Shown in pieces: positions 16,640 to 23,643 of a DNA stretch of 34,044 nt. Origin of the DNA: Parasporobacterium sp. (GTDB lineage Bacteria > Bacillota > Clostridia > Lachnospirales > Lachnospiraceae); contig JAFWFQ010000034.1 in NCBI GenBank assembly GCA_017515535.1, positions 1 to 34,044 of the forward strand, given 5' to 3'. Position numbers and translations under genes: made by a program. The number at the start of each line of letters is the position of its first letter. Within the stretch, counting starts at the first letter, position 1. The notes below the pieces were generated by a model. That model was given only the letters and a program-made list of their open reading frames with translations. It did not search any database and was not told the DNA's origin.

Positions 16640-17931
16640 ATCAAACATCGAAGAATTTTAATAAAACCGGAAATATGGTTAAACTGGGTTTCTTCTGTGC
16701 CTTGATCGGAGCGGTCAGCGGAATGGTTTTCTGGCTGTTTCTTTTTATTGTCAATAAAGGGACTTGGCTGATCTGGGATCTTGTTCCGGACAAGATCCTG
16801 AATGTTTTTTGGTATCCTGTCCTTGCTTGTACGGTTGGAGGACTGGTCATCGGCCTTTTCCGAAAAAAGTTTGGAGACTATCCGGAAGAGATGATGGTTG
16901 TTTTCGGGAAGTTAAAGGTTACAAAGACCTATCCTTACCGTAAGATTTTGATCATTCTGATCGCAGCATTTCTTCCTCTGATTTTTGGAAGCAGTGTCGG
17001 CCCGGAGGCCGGTATGGTCGGCGTTATAGTTGCATTATGCTGCTGGGCAGGAGATAACCTGAAGTTTGCCGGAAGCCAGTCGGAATACTACTCGCGTGTC
17101 GGAGCAGCAGTAAGCCTTTCGGTTCTGTTCCGGTCGCCGCTGTTCGGAATCTTAGATGTCGCGGAAGGGATCGAGGATGATCCGGAAGAGACATCCGGAC
17201 AGCAGGAAGGAAGAATACCGATTTCGAGGCCAATGAAGATGATCCTTTACTGTATTGCGATCGGAGCCGGCTTCGGAACAAACTGGCTTTTGAATCATTT
17301 TCTTGTAAAAGTTTCAAGCGGCTTTCCTTCCTTTGATTCCATTTCCCTGCGGAAGGAAGATTGTTTTTTGTTCCTGCTTTATCTTATTTGCGGAATCCTG
17401 CTCGGACTCTTTTTTGAACTTTCTGAAAAGCTATTTAAAAAAATAGGAGAGAAGATCCCGGCGGTCTTAAGTGAAGTGATCGCCGGTCTGGTTCTTGGCG
17501 TTATTACCTGTTTTCTTCCTGTGATCCGCTTTTCCGGAGAAGAGCAGATGGGAATCCTGATCAGCGATTTTGCCAAGTATGCACCGCTTGCGATGATAGG
17601 GATCGCGTTCCTTAAGATCGTCGTAACCAATCTGTGTATCCGTCTTGGTTTAAAGGGCGGACACTTCTTTCCATTGATCTTCAGTGCGGTTTGTCTCGGA
17701 TACGGTCTTTCTCTTCTGTTCTTTCCGGGAGACGGAAGCCATGCAACGTTTGCGGCGGCAATCGTTGCAGCAGGAACACTCGGCGTTTCCATGAAAAAGC
17801 CGCTTGCGGTTTCAGTTCTTTTGCTTCTTTGTTTTCCGTTAAAATCCCTTCTCTGGATCATACCAGCTGCAGCACTTGCTGCATTTGCCGGGAAACTGAT
17901 TACGAATAAAAAGCGGAGCGTGCTGCGATAA
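16636..17931 (+). CDS. ClC-family chloride channel/transporter
   Basis: A 431-residue polytopic membrane protein with about ten or more hydrophobic segments. The block LIFGSSVGPEAGMVG (116–129) corresponds to the GREGP region of ClC proteins, and FRSPLFGILDVAEG to the following AAAFxxPxxGxxFxxE region. The gating glutamate of antiporters (E148 in E. coli CLC-ec1, GREGP) aligns with Val121, which suggests channel-like or uncoupled transport, although this spelling is common in one bacterial ClC subgroup, as far as I recall. The stop is followed by a strong hairpin. Pairing with a K+ channel in one transcript suggests electrically balanced KCl movement (inference). Confidence 0.88.
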   Translation: MNQTSKNFNKTGNMVKLGFFCALIGAVSGMVFWLFLFIVNKGTWLIWDLVPDKILNVFWYPVLACTVGGLVIGLFRKKFGDYPEEMMVVFGKLKVTKTYPYRKILIILIAAFLPLIFGSSVGPEAGMVGVIVALCCWAGDNLKFAGSQSEYYSRVGAAVSLSVLFRSPLFGILDVAEGIEDDPEETSGQQEGRIPISRPMKMILYCIAIGAGFGTNWLLNHFLVKVSSGFPSFDSISLRKEDCFLFLLYLICGILLGLFFELSEKLFKKIGEKIPAVLSEVIAGLVLGVITCFLPVIRFSGEEQMGILISDFAKYAPLAMIGIAFLKIVVTNLCIRLGLKGGHFFPLIFSAVCLGYGLSLLFFPGDGSHATFAAAIVAAGTLGVSMKKPLAVSVLLLLCFPLKSLLWIIPAAALAAFAGKLITNKKRSVLR

Positions 17932-17955
17932 TCGACAACACGCCCCGCTTTTATT
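17908..17955. terminator. Bidirectional intrinsic terminator
   Basis: The arms 17911–17922 and 17939–17950 pair over 12 positions with one mismatch (A·C on the plus strand, which becomes a G·U on the minus strand). The stem is flanked by A-rich sequence on the left and TTTTATT on the right, so it can terminate both the convergent ClC and AGCS transcripts. The left arm overlaps the last codons of the ClC gene. Confidence 0.85.
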
Positions 17956-17975
17956 ATAGGGATGCTAATATCTGA

Positions 17976-19517
17976 TTATTCTTCCTCGCCTCTTGCGAGT
18001 GCTTCTACCTGCATCTTCTGGATGTCAGGGAATTTCGAGATCATCGGCTCAATCTCCTTATGCCTCATCTTTCGATCAACATAGTTCTTTGTAATCTTAT
18101 ATACCAATGGGAACAAAGCAAGGACACCGATCAGGTTCGGGATTGCCATCAGACCGTTAAAGGTATCTGAAATATCCCAAGCAAGAGAAAGATCCATTGT
18201 TGCACCGACAAAAATGAAAAGTACAAAAACAATCTTGTAAGCAATTGTGGCTTTCTCTCCAAAGAGGTACTCAAATGCTTTGGAACCGTAGTGGCTCCAG
18301 CCAAGAACGGTAGAGAACGCGAAGAAGAGAAGAGCAATCGCTACGAAAGCAGGACCGGCACCTTTGAATAAGGTTCCAAATGCCTGTCCAACCAGTGTAG
18401 AGGTTGACGCATCCGCATAAGCTGCTGCAACCGCACCGGAGTTCAGGTCGATTACACCTGAGGTCAGGACGACGAGCGCGGTCAATGTACATACGATAAT
18501 GGTATCTGCAAATACTTCGAAGATTCCCCACATACCCTGTTTTACAGGCTCTTTTACGTTTGAGTTTGAATGAACCATAACGGAAGAACCAAGGCCGGCT
18601 TCGTTCGAGAAGACGCCACGCTTCATACCGTAAGTCAGGGCGAGTGCAATACCGCCGCCAACGACACCGCCGCCGACAGCCTTCAGTCCGAAAGCACCTT
18701 TGAAGATGGAGGAAAAAGCAGGTCCAATGTTTCCTGCGTTAACCAGGATAACAACGATAGCTGCAATAATATAAACAATTGCCATAAACGGCACGATTTT
18801 TTCTGTAACAGAAGCGACTCTCTTAAGACCGCCAAGGATAATGATTGCACCGAGTGCAAGAAGAACAAGACCTACGATCCATGACGGGATGCCAAATGCC
18901 GCGTCCATGTTTGCCGCGATCGAGTTGACCTGGCTTGCGTTTCCGATACCGAAGGATGCGAGTACACAGAAGCAAGCAAAAAGGATCGCCAGGATCTTAC
19001 CGATCCATTTCAGAAGAGAACCGGTCCAAGGAACCTTTTTGCTTCCTTGATATCCTCCGAGACCGTCCTGGAGATAATACATTGCGCCGCCGGACCATTC
19101 ATCTTTTTTGTTCTTTCTGCGGAAATAAATACCAAGAATATTCTCAGAATAATTTGTCATCATTCCGAAGAAAGCAACGATCCACATCCAGAAGATTGCA
19201 CCGGGACCACCGATCGCGATCGCTGCTGCAACACCGACGATATTACCGGTTCCGATCGTAGCCGCGAGAGCGGTACTTAACGCCTGGAACTGGGAGATGG
19301 ATTTGTCATGCTTTGCAGTATGTTTGGTAATGTGTTTGTTTGTGAAAACGCTTCCAATCGTATTTTTCCACCATGTCGGCAGATGGGAGATCTGGAAGAC
19401 TTTTGTCAGGATCGTCATAAAGATACCGGTACCGATCAAAAGGATCAGCATCGGAATACCCCAGACAAAACCGTTGATGCTGTCATTTAAATTAGTCAGC
19501 CATTCTAAAAAACTCAT
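17976..19517 (-). CDS. AGCS-family sodium:alanine/glycine symporter
   Basis: A 513-residue membrane protein that imports alanine or glycine with Na+. It starts MSFLEWLTNLNDSINGFVWG and contains the family block ALAATIGTGNIVGVAAAIAI (about 83–102), followed by GGPGAIFWMW, GMKRGVFSNEAGLGS and a final SxxLGWSHYG region. The open frame continues upstream to 19826, but those 103 codons cross a glycine riboswitch and terminator and look non-protein. ATG at 19517 has GGAAGG five bases upstream. The tandem glycine riboswitch strongly supports glycine (and alanine) as substrate. In Vibrio and Streptococcus a glycine riboswitch before an AGCS gene acts as an OFF switch; I expect the same here. Confidence 0.95.
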   Translation of the reverse strand: MSFLEWLTNLNDSINGFVWGIPMLILLIGTGIFMTILTKVFQISHLPTWWKNTIGSVFTNKHITKHTAKHDKSISQFQALSTALAATIGTGNIVGVAAAIAIGGPGAIFWMWIVAFFGMMTNYSENILGIYFRRKNKKDEWSGGAMYYLQDGLGGYQGSKKVPWTGSLLKWIGKILAILFACFCVLASFGIGNASQVNSIAANMDAAFGIPSWIVGLVLLALGAIIILGGLKRVASVTEKIVPFMAIVYIIAAIVVILVNAGNIGPAFSSIFKGAFGLKAVGGGVVGGGIALALTYGMKRGVFSNEAGLGSSVMVHSNSNVKEPVKQGMWGIFEVFADTIIVCTLTALVVLTSGVIDLNSGAVAAAYADASTSTLVGQAFGTLFKGAGPAFVAIALLFFAFSTVLGWSHYGSKAFEYLFGEKATIAYKIVFVLFIFVGATMDLSLAWDISDTFNGLMAIPNLIGVLALFPLVYKITKNYVDRKMRHKEIEPMISKFPDIQKMQVEALARGEEE

Positions 19518-19575
19518 AGTATCCTTCCTTCCTAACATTAACAAATGCCTCAACTGAGAGTCAGTTCTTTGGAAT

Positions 19576-19612
19576 ATAAAAACAGCCGGATCCGCATCAG
19601 GGCAGCTCCGGC
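19576..19612 (-). terminator. Expression-platform terminator of the glycine riboswitch
   Basis: On the minus strand GCCGGA (19612–19607) pairs with TCCGGC (19590–19585), with a GC-rich inner part, followed by TGTTTTTAT. It lies between the second glycine aptamer and the symporter start, where a ligand-controlled terminator is expected. No obvious antiterminator partner was found by eye. Confidence 0.75.
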
Positions 19613-19652
19613 AAAGATAAACAAAAAACGAATCGTTAAAAAAAGATAAACT

Positions 19653-19820
19653 GTTCTGTCCTTTTGCCTGAGAGATTTGTTGCAAATTACGAACTTGCCC
19701 CTTCGGCCCCCGTTTATTTCCCGGGTGTCTCCAGAATTCCATCCCCATACAGTCTATGTCAATCATGACTCCTGAAAGTTTTACCTCTTCGGCTGGGCGC
19801 CTTGCCCACTCTCCTGCATG
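19653..19820 (-). promoter_or_regulatory. Tandem glycine riboswitch
   Basis: Reading the minus strand from 19820, aptamer 1 has GGAGAGTGGG…GCCGAAGAGGTAAAAC…TTTCAGG and aptamer 2 has CTGGAGACACC…GGGCCGAAGGGGCAA…CTCTCAGGCAAAAGGACAG. GCCGAAG and CTCTCAGGnAAAAGGAC are hallmark conserved segments of the glycine (gcvT) motif. Two aptamers in series give the known cooperative-type arrangement. Aptamer 2 is closed by TTCTG pairing with CAGAA. It controls the AGCS symporter downstream. Confidence 0.93.
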
Positions 19821-19821
19821 G

Positions 19822-19846
19822 TTCAACTGGCATCTATTCAGTTGAA
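19822..19846 (-). repeat. Small hairpin at the 5' edge of the glycine riboswitch
   Basis: TTCAACTG (19822–19829) and CAGTTGAA (19839–19846) form a perfect 8-bp stem with a 9-base loop, directly upstream of aptamer 1. It may stabilise the 5' end of the leader or be an operator; the role is unknown. Confidence 0.5.
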
Positions 19847-19874
19847 TTCGGCATAATTGCCAAATAATAGAAGT

Positions 19875-19903
19875 ATAATATAGTAATGTTTACAAAAAAG
19901 CAA
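19875..19903 (-). promoter_or_regulatory. Promoter of the glycine riboswitch–symporter transcript
   Basis: Minus strand TTGCTT (19903–19898), 17 bases, TATTAT (19880–19875). Predicted start near 19868, about 20 bases before the 5' hairpin of the riboswitch leader. Confidence 0.55.
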
Positions 19904-19915
19904 GATACTTTTTTG
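19893..19915 (-). terminator. Weak A/T-rich terminator after the GTPase–nuclease gene
   Basis: CAAAAAAG and CTTTTTTG arms (8 bp, 7-base loop) follow the fusion-gene stop by about 45 bases. The stem is almost all A·T, so termination may be inefficient. It overlaps the −35 of the symporter promoter on the same strand, so read-through into the riboswitch is possible. Confidence 0.35.
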
Positions 19916-19959
19916 CAAATATCAGAAACAGGTTTTGAATAATAAACATTTATGTCGGG

Positions 19960-22671
19960 TCAGTTTATTTGATATTTCTCTTTCAGTTTTCTCTCGATTT
20001 CTCCGATCCGGATCCGAAACTCACGGGAGGAGATCAGTTTGCATCCCTGTCCCCTTGCGATGACCTGTTCAGTCGCATCGGAAGTAACTACTGCGATCTT
20101 TAATTTTCCGGTGTTAGCGGACGTCATCTTTTTCACTGCTTCGATCTGCTGCATTTTTTCCGGCATCCGGCTTTTCCGCGCATCATTTAATAGATTTACA
20201 AATCGTTCAATATATTGGTCTGCAGTCTGATCCTGTTCCGTATAAACCAGTTTGATCCCCTGATAATCCGTCATTTCACCCGGCCTTCCGGGAACACGGT
20301 AAGCATCAAATACAGCAATGACCTCCCCGTTGACCATAGAGCGGTATTTACTCAGGGTCTCGATCAGCGAATCCCTTGCCGCATCAATATTTTGTTTTGC
20401 AAGGGTATTCAGATTTTCCCATGCGAAAATAACATTATATCCGTCAACCAGCGTGATATCCGCCTCTTCCAGGGCGAATGCGGAATTAAGACCGGAGATC
20501 TTAACCGTTTTTCCGCCTATCTGAACGGAAGGCGCGGATTCTTCCGAACCGAATTTCTTTTTCCATTTTGTCCCGGGCTTTTTGGCACCGGTATTCGCAT
20601 GCGAGATCGTATGGATGATCGTGTTGACTTCCTCGGTTCCGAGAGCGGTTTTGGAAACGGTACGCGCGTCTGCAGCAGCAGCCTTTGACCGGAGTTCGAG
20701 ATCGCTTTCGGAATTCTCTGTTCCGTCAAACGACAGGTGCATGGATTCATAGACTTCATCATAGGGCACAACATGCCCGGCCCCGTTCCTGCAGAAGACT
20801 GAATCCGGCGTGTTCCTAAGATCGCTGAGCGGATCATAGCCCTTTTCGGCAATGACTTCTTCCGCATTATGACAAAGCCCGTAACCGTCTGGCAGGAAAC
20901 TGATGGAACCTAAGCCCTTCGTATAAGAGGCGATCTCCGCCGGATAGTCCTTGAGCGCGGAGACAGGTCCGCGGCCGCTGATCACCGAAACTCCCTTTTC
21001 CGCGTTCATTTCCGGTGCAGTAAAATCTGCTTTGATCATGTCCAGGTCATTGAGTGCTTTTCCAACATTATTTGTAGGGACTTCTAGCGTAAACCGGTAA
21101 AATGGTTCCAGCAGAATATTCTCTGCCATCATAAGACCCTGGCGGACAGCACGATAAGTCGCCTGGCGGAAATCACCGCCCTCCGTGTGTTTCAGGTGGG
21201 CTTTGCCGGCAACCAGTGTTATTTTCATATCCGTGATCGGAGAACCGGTCAGGACGCCTTTATGGGTGCGCTCTTTCAGATGGGTCAGGATAAGGCGCTG
21301 CCAGTTTTTTGCAAGACGATCGGAAGAAAGGCTGCTTGTAAAGACAAGGCCGCTTCCTCTTTCCCCGGGTTCAAGGAGAAGGTGGACTTCCGCATAATGT
21401 CTTAGCGGCTCAAAGTGGCCGACTCCGATGACCGGCTCTGCAATCGTTTCTTTGTACAGAACATTTCCGGTATCAAAACCTACTTCGAGAGAAAACCGTT
21501 CTTTCAGGATCGTAGAAAGGATCTCAAGCTGGACAAGACCCATGACTGAAACATAGATTTCTTTTTTCTCTTCGTCCCATTCAACGGAGAGTTCCGGGCT
21601 TTCCTCTTCTAATTGACGGAAGACAGGAAGGATCTTGACGGGATCGTTTTTCTGATCTGTCAGGACCCGGTAGTTCAGGACGGGGGTCAGGATCGAAGTC
21701 CCGGTATCTTTCAGGATGATCTTATCATTCTCGAGAAGATATTCTGCTCCGGTGTAGCTTTCTTTCAATCCGGTCAGAACGCAGACTTCTCCAGCGAATG
21801 CCTCTTCGTGGAGTTCGTATTTTTCCCCGGAATAGAAGCGGAGCTGGTTGACCTTTGATTCTTTTTCCCCATCGGGCAAAAGCGTTTTGTTGGCTAAACT
21901 TCCGCCGGTGACCTTAATAAATGTCTGGCGGACGCCGTCTTTGTCTCTTGCAACTTTATAGACTTTTGCGGAAAAGGCGGATGGATATTCTTTCTCTTCC
22001 GTGTATTGATCAAGAAGGGATAAAAGTTCATCGACTCCCTGACGGAGCAGGGCAGAGCCAAAAAGGCACGGGAATAGTTTTCTTTCCCGGATCAGCTCCC
22101 GGACCGTTTCCCGGGAAACGGAACCGTTCTCCAGATATTCTTCCATTGCGCCTTCGGTACACATCGCAATCTGTTCATAGAATTCGTCGGAAGGAATCTT
22201 TTCCGAGAAGTCGATGATACCGTCGTTTGAAAGTTCACGGGCCGAGGAGAGGAGCGCGTCTTTGTCGGAGCCGTCCCGGTCCATTTTGTTGAAAAAGAGG
22301 AAGAGGGGAACATGGTATTCCTCAAGAAGTTTCCAGAGGATCTTTGTCTGGCCTTTGATCCCGTCATCCGCTCCGATCAGGAGGATCGCATAATCCAGGA
22401 CCCCTAAGGTACGCTCTGTTTCCGCGGAAAAATCCGCATGACCGGGCGTATCAATTAATACAAATGATGTATTTCCATATTCAAAGCGCGCCTGCTTGGA
22501 AAAGATCGTGATCCCGCGGCGCCGCTCAAGATCATCATTGTCCAAAAAGGAAGCTCCTTTATCGACACGGCCGAAACTGCGGATACTTCCGCTCAGAAAA
22601 AGAAGCGCCTCTGAAAGAGTCGTCTTCCCTGAGTCAACATGTGCAATGATCCCGATCGTGATCTTTTTCAT
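19960..22671 (-). CDS. TetM/EF-G-like ribosomal GTPase fused to a Rae1/YacP-type NYN endoribonuclease domain
   Basis: 903 residues in two parts. Residues 1–650 are a translation-factor GTPase of the Tet(M) ribosomal-protection group: P-loop AHVDSGKTT (10–18), RRRGITI (50–56), DTPGHAD (74–80), NKMD (128–131), then EF-G-like later domains including LLEPFYRFTLEVP and ISGRGPVSALKDY. After a lysine-rich linker (about 650–735) comes a domain like YacP/Rae1 (DUF901, PIN/NYN fold, 739–895): LVDGYNVIFAW (Asp743), VFDAYRVPG (Asp789), QTADQYIERF (Asp818), VTSDATEQVIARGQGC (Asp865), the expected metal-binding acidic set. Rae1 of Bacillus cuts mRNA in the ribosomal A site. RBS AGGAG lies seven bases before ATG. 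Most likely a ribosome-directed nuclease; tetracycline protection alone is a less complete reading. Confidence 0.85.
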   Translation of the reverse strand: MKKITIGIIAHVDSGKTTLSEALLFLSGSIRSFGRVDKGASFLDNDDLERRRGITIFSKQARFEYGNTSFVLIDTPGHADFSAETERTLGVLDYAILLIGADDGIKGQTKILWKLLEEYHVPLFLFFNKMDRDGSDKDALLSSARELSNDGIIDFSEKIPSDEFYEQIAMCTEGAMEEYLENGSVSRETVRELIRERKLFPCLFGSALLRQGVDELLSLLDQYTEEKEYPSAFSAKVYKVARDKDGVRQTFIKVTGGSLANKTLLPDGEKESKVNQLRFYSGEKYELHEEAFAGEVCVLTGLKESYTGAEYLLENDKIILKDTGTSILTPVLNYRVLTDQKNDPVKILPVFRQLEEESPELSVEWDEEKKEIYVSVMGLVQLEILSTILKERFSLEVGFDTGNVLYKETIAEPVIGVGHFEPLRHYAEVHLLLEPGERGSGLVFTSSLSSDRLAKNWQRLILTHLKERTHKGVLTGSPITDMKITLVAGKAHLKHTEGGDFRQATYRAVRQGLMMAENILLEPFYRFTLEVPTNNVGKALNDLDMIKADFTAPEMNAEKGVSVISGRGPVSALKDYPAEIASYTKGLGSISFLPDGYGLCHNAEEVIAEKGYDPLSDLRNTPDSVFCRNGAGHVVPYDEVYESMHLSFDGTENSESDLELRSKAAAADARTVSKTALGTEEVNTIIHTISHANTGAKKPGTKWKKKFGSEESAPSVQIGGKTVKISGLNSAFALEEADITLVDGYNVIFAWENLNTLAKQNIDAARDSLIETLSKYRSMVNGEVIAVFDAYRVPGRPGEMTDYQGIKLVYTEQDQTADQYIERFVNLLNDARKSRMPEKMQQIEAVKKMTSANTGKLKIAVVTSDATEQVIARGQGCKLISSREFRIRIGEIERKLKEKYQIN

Positions 22672-22699
22672 TCGTGATCTCCTGTTTCTGATTGCTCCT

Positions 22700-22728
22700 A
22701 TTTTATCCGCAGCAGGACCCTGTTACAA
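22700..22728 (-). promoter_or_regulatory. Promoter of the GTPase–nuclease gene
   Basis: Minus strand TTGTAA (22728–22723), 17 bases, TAAAAT (22705–22700), in the 84-base gap after ylmH. The predicted start leaves a short leader with AGGAG. The gene can therefore be expressed independently of ylmH, besides possible read-through. Confidence 0.5.
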
Positions 22729-22755
22729 CCTTCTTTCTGCGTGGGAAAGGATCGG

Positions 22756-23538
22756 TCAGACATATTTGCGCAGAGTCAGGTTACACCGGCCTTTTCGGCT
22801 GGTCGAGACGACTCCGTCATAAATATATTTTCCAAATCCGCGGACAACGATCACATCTCCTTCGTGAAGCTTGAATCCGGCGGAGAAAACGGTCATGCCA
22901 TTGACAAATACTTTTTCCTCACGCAGTAATTTTTTTCCGGCTTCCCTGGTTGAGCCGGTGATACAAGACAGCAAAAGATCGATCCGCTCCGAAGCAACAT
23001 TGAAATTCATGCTCTGAAATTCCGGCGAAAGTTCCGGAACTTCTCCCATTACTTCTTCGGAAAAGACGGTCGTATGGCGGACCTGCGTCAGTTCGTCACA
23101 GAGAAAAGGAACGATCTGGTCTATTACAAATACCCAGGCTTCTTTTCCCCGGATCACAATATCACCGGTCAGTTCCCGTTCGATTCCCAGCCCCATCAGA
23201 GAACCGAGATAGTCTCTGTGAGAGAGTTGTTCCGCAAACTTTTCCGCTTTTGGTTTTATGTGTATGATACGGATCGGATTGTCAAACTCATATCCAAAAT
23301 CCTTTGCAGAGCCAAAGACTGCGATTTTCCGGATCGATGAATCCCCGCTTTCAGAAGAGCCCGGATAATCGTTCCTTCCGATCAGGCGGACAGGAACCGG
23401 AAGTTCCTGCTTTAAGGAGAGAACAATACTTTGTTCCTCCGGCGTAAGAAAGCGCGTATTTGTATAGATATGCTGCATATCAGCCTGCGCGGCAAGATCT
23501 GCGATTCGTTTTTTGAAAAAGTCCTGGTTACTGTTCAT
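22756..23538 (-). CDS. ylmH: S4-domain RNA-binding protein, YlmH/RqcP2 family
   Basis: 260 residues. The N-terminal two thirds is the YlmH domain: NTRFLTPEEQSIV, then DFGYEFDNPIRIIHIKP, DYLGSLMGLGIERELTGDIVI and VFVIDQIVPFLCDELTQV. The C-terminal S4 domain (about 184–245) is ERIDLLLSCI followed by REAGKKLLREEKVFVNGM. YlmH is reported to bind 50S–peptidyl-tRNA complexes and to act with RqcH in ribosome-associated quality control. It is commonly found in the cell-division (ylmEFGH–divIVA) cluster; here it is next to the ribosomal GTPase–nuclease gene, 84 bases upstream on the same strand. An extended −10 ends six bases before the ATG and no Shine–Dalgarno sequence is visible, so the mRNA may be leaderless. 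Confidence 0.88.
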   Translation of the reverse strand: MNSNQDFFKKRIADLAAQADMQHIYTNTRFLTPEEQSIVLSLKQELPVPVRLIGRNDYPGSSESGDSSIRKIAVFGSAKDFGYEFDNPIRIIHIKPKAEKFAEQLSHRDYLGSLMGLGIERELTGDIVIRGKEAWVFVIDQIVPFLCDELTQVRHTTVFSEEVMGEVPELSPEFQSMNFNVASERIDLLLSCITGSTREAGKKLLREEKVFVNGMTVFSAGFKLHEGDVIVVRGFGKYIYDGVVSTSRKGRCNLTLRKYV

Positions 23539-23544
23539 GGAGGA

Positions 23545-23555
23545 AGTATACCATA
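23545..23555 (-). promoter_or_regulatory. Extended −10 promoter giving a leaderless ylmH transcript
   Basis: The minus strand reads TATGGTATACT (TG-G-TATACT) with the −10 at 23550–23545. The bases TCCTCC separate it from the ATG at 23538, so the predicted +1 is the A of the start codon. No good −35 is seen, as is usual for extended −10 promoters. Confidence 0.55.
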
Positions 23556-23592
23556 ATCCTTTACCGGAAATCTGTTTCTTTCTCTTTTTCTA

Positions 23593-23601
23593 TGATAGAA
23601 T
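23593..23601 (+). promoter_or_regulatory. Extended −10 promoter of the aldo/keto reductase gene
   Basis: TGATAGAAT (TG-A-TAGAAT) with the −10 at 23596–23601 and a T-rich region upstream but no clear −35. The predicted start near 23608 leaves a leader of about 36 bases that contains AAGGAG. Confidence 0.5.
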
Positions 23602-23643
23602 GTTTGCAATACAAAAGTTAGGATGATCAAGGAGAAAGATAGT

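Noticed and set aside
17976..19826. AGCS symporter as a 616-residue protein starting at 19826
   Set aside because: The extra 103 codons read through the glycine riboswitch and its terminator; a good ribosome site and the family N-terminus are at 19517.
19960..22671. Simple tetracycline-resistance gene
   Set aside because: About 250 extra residues including a complete NYN nuclease-like domain, and a housekeeping-like context without mobile elements; resistance is not supported by sequence alone.
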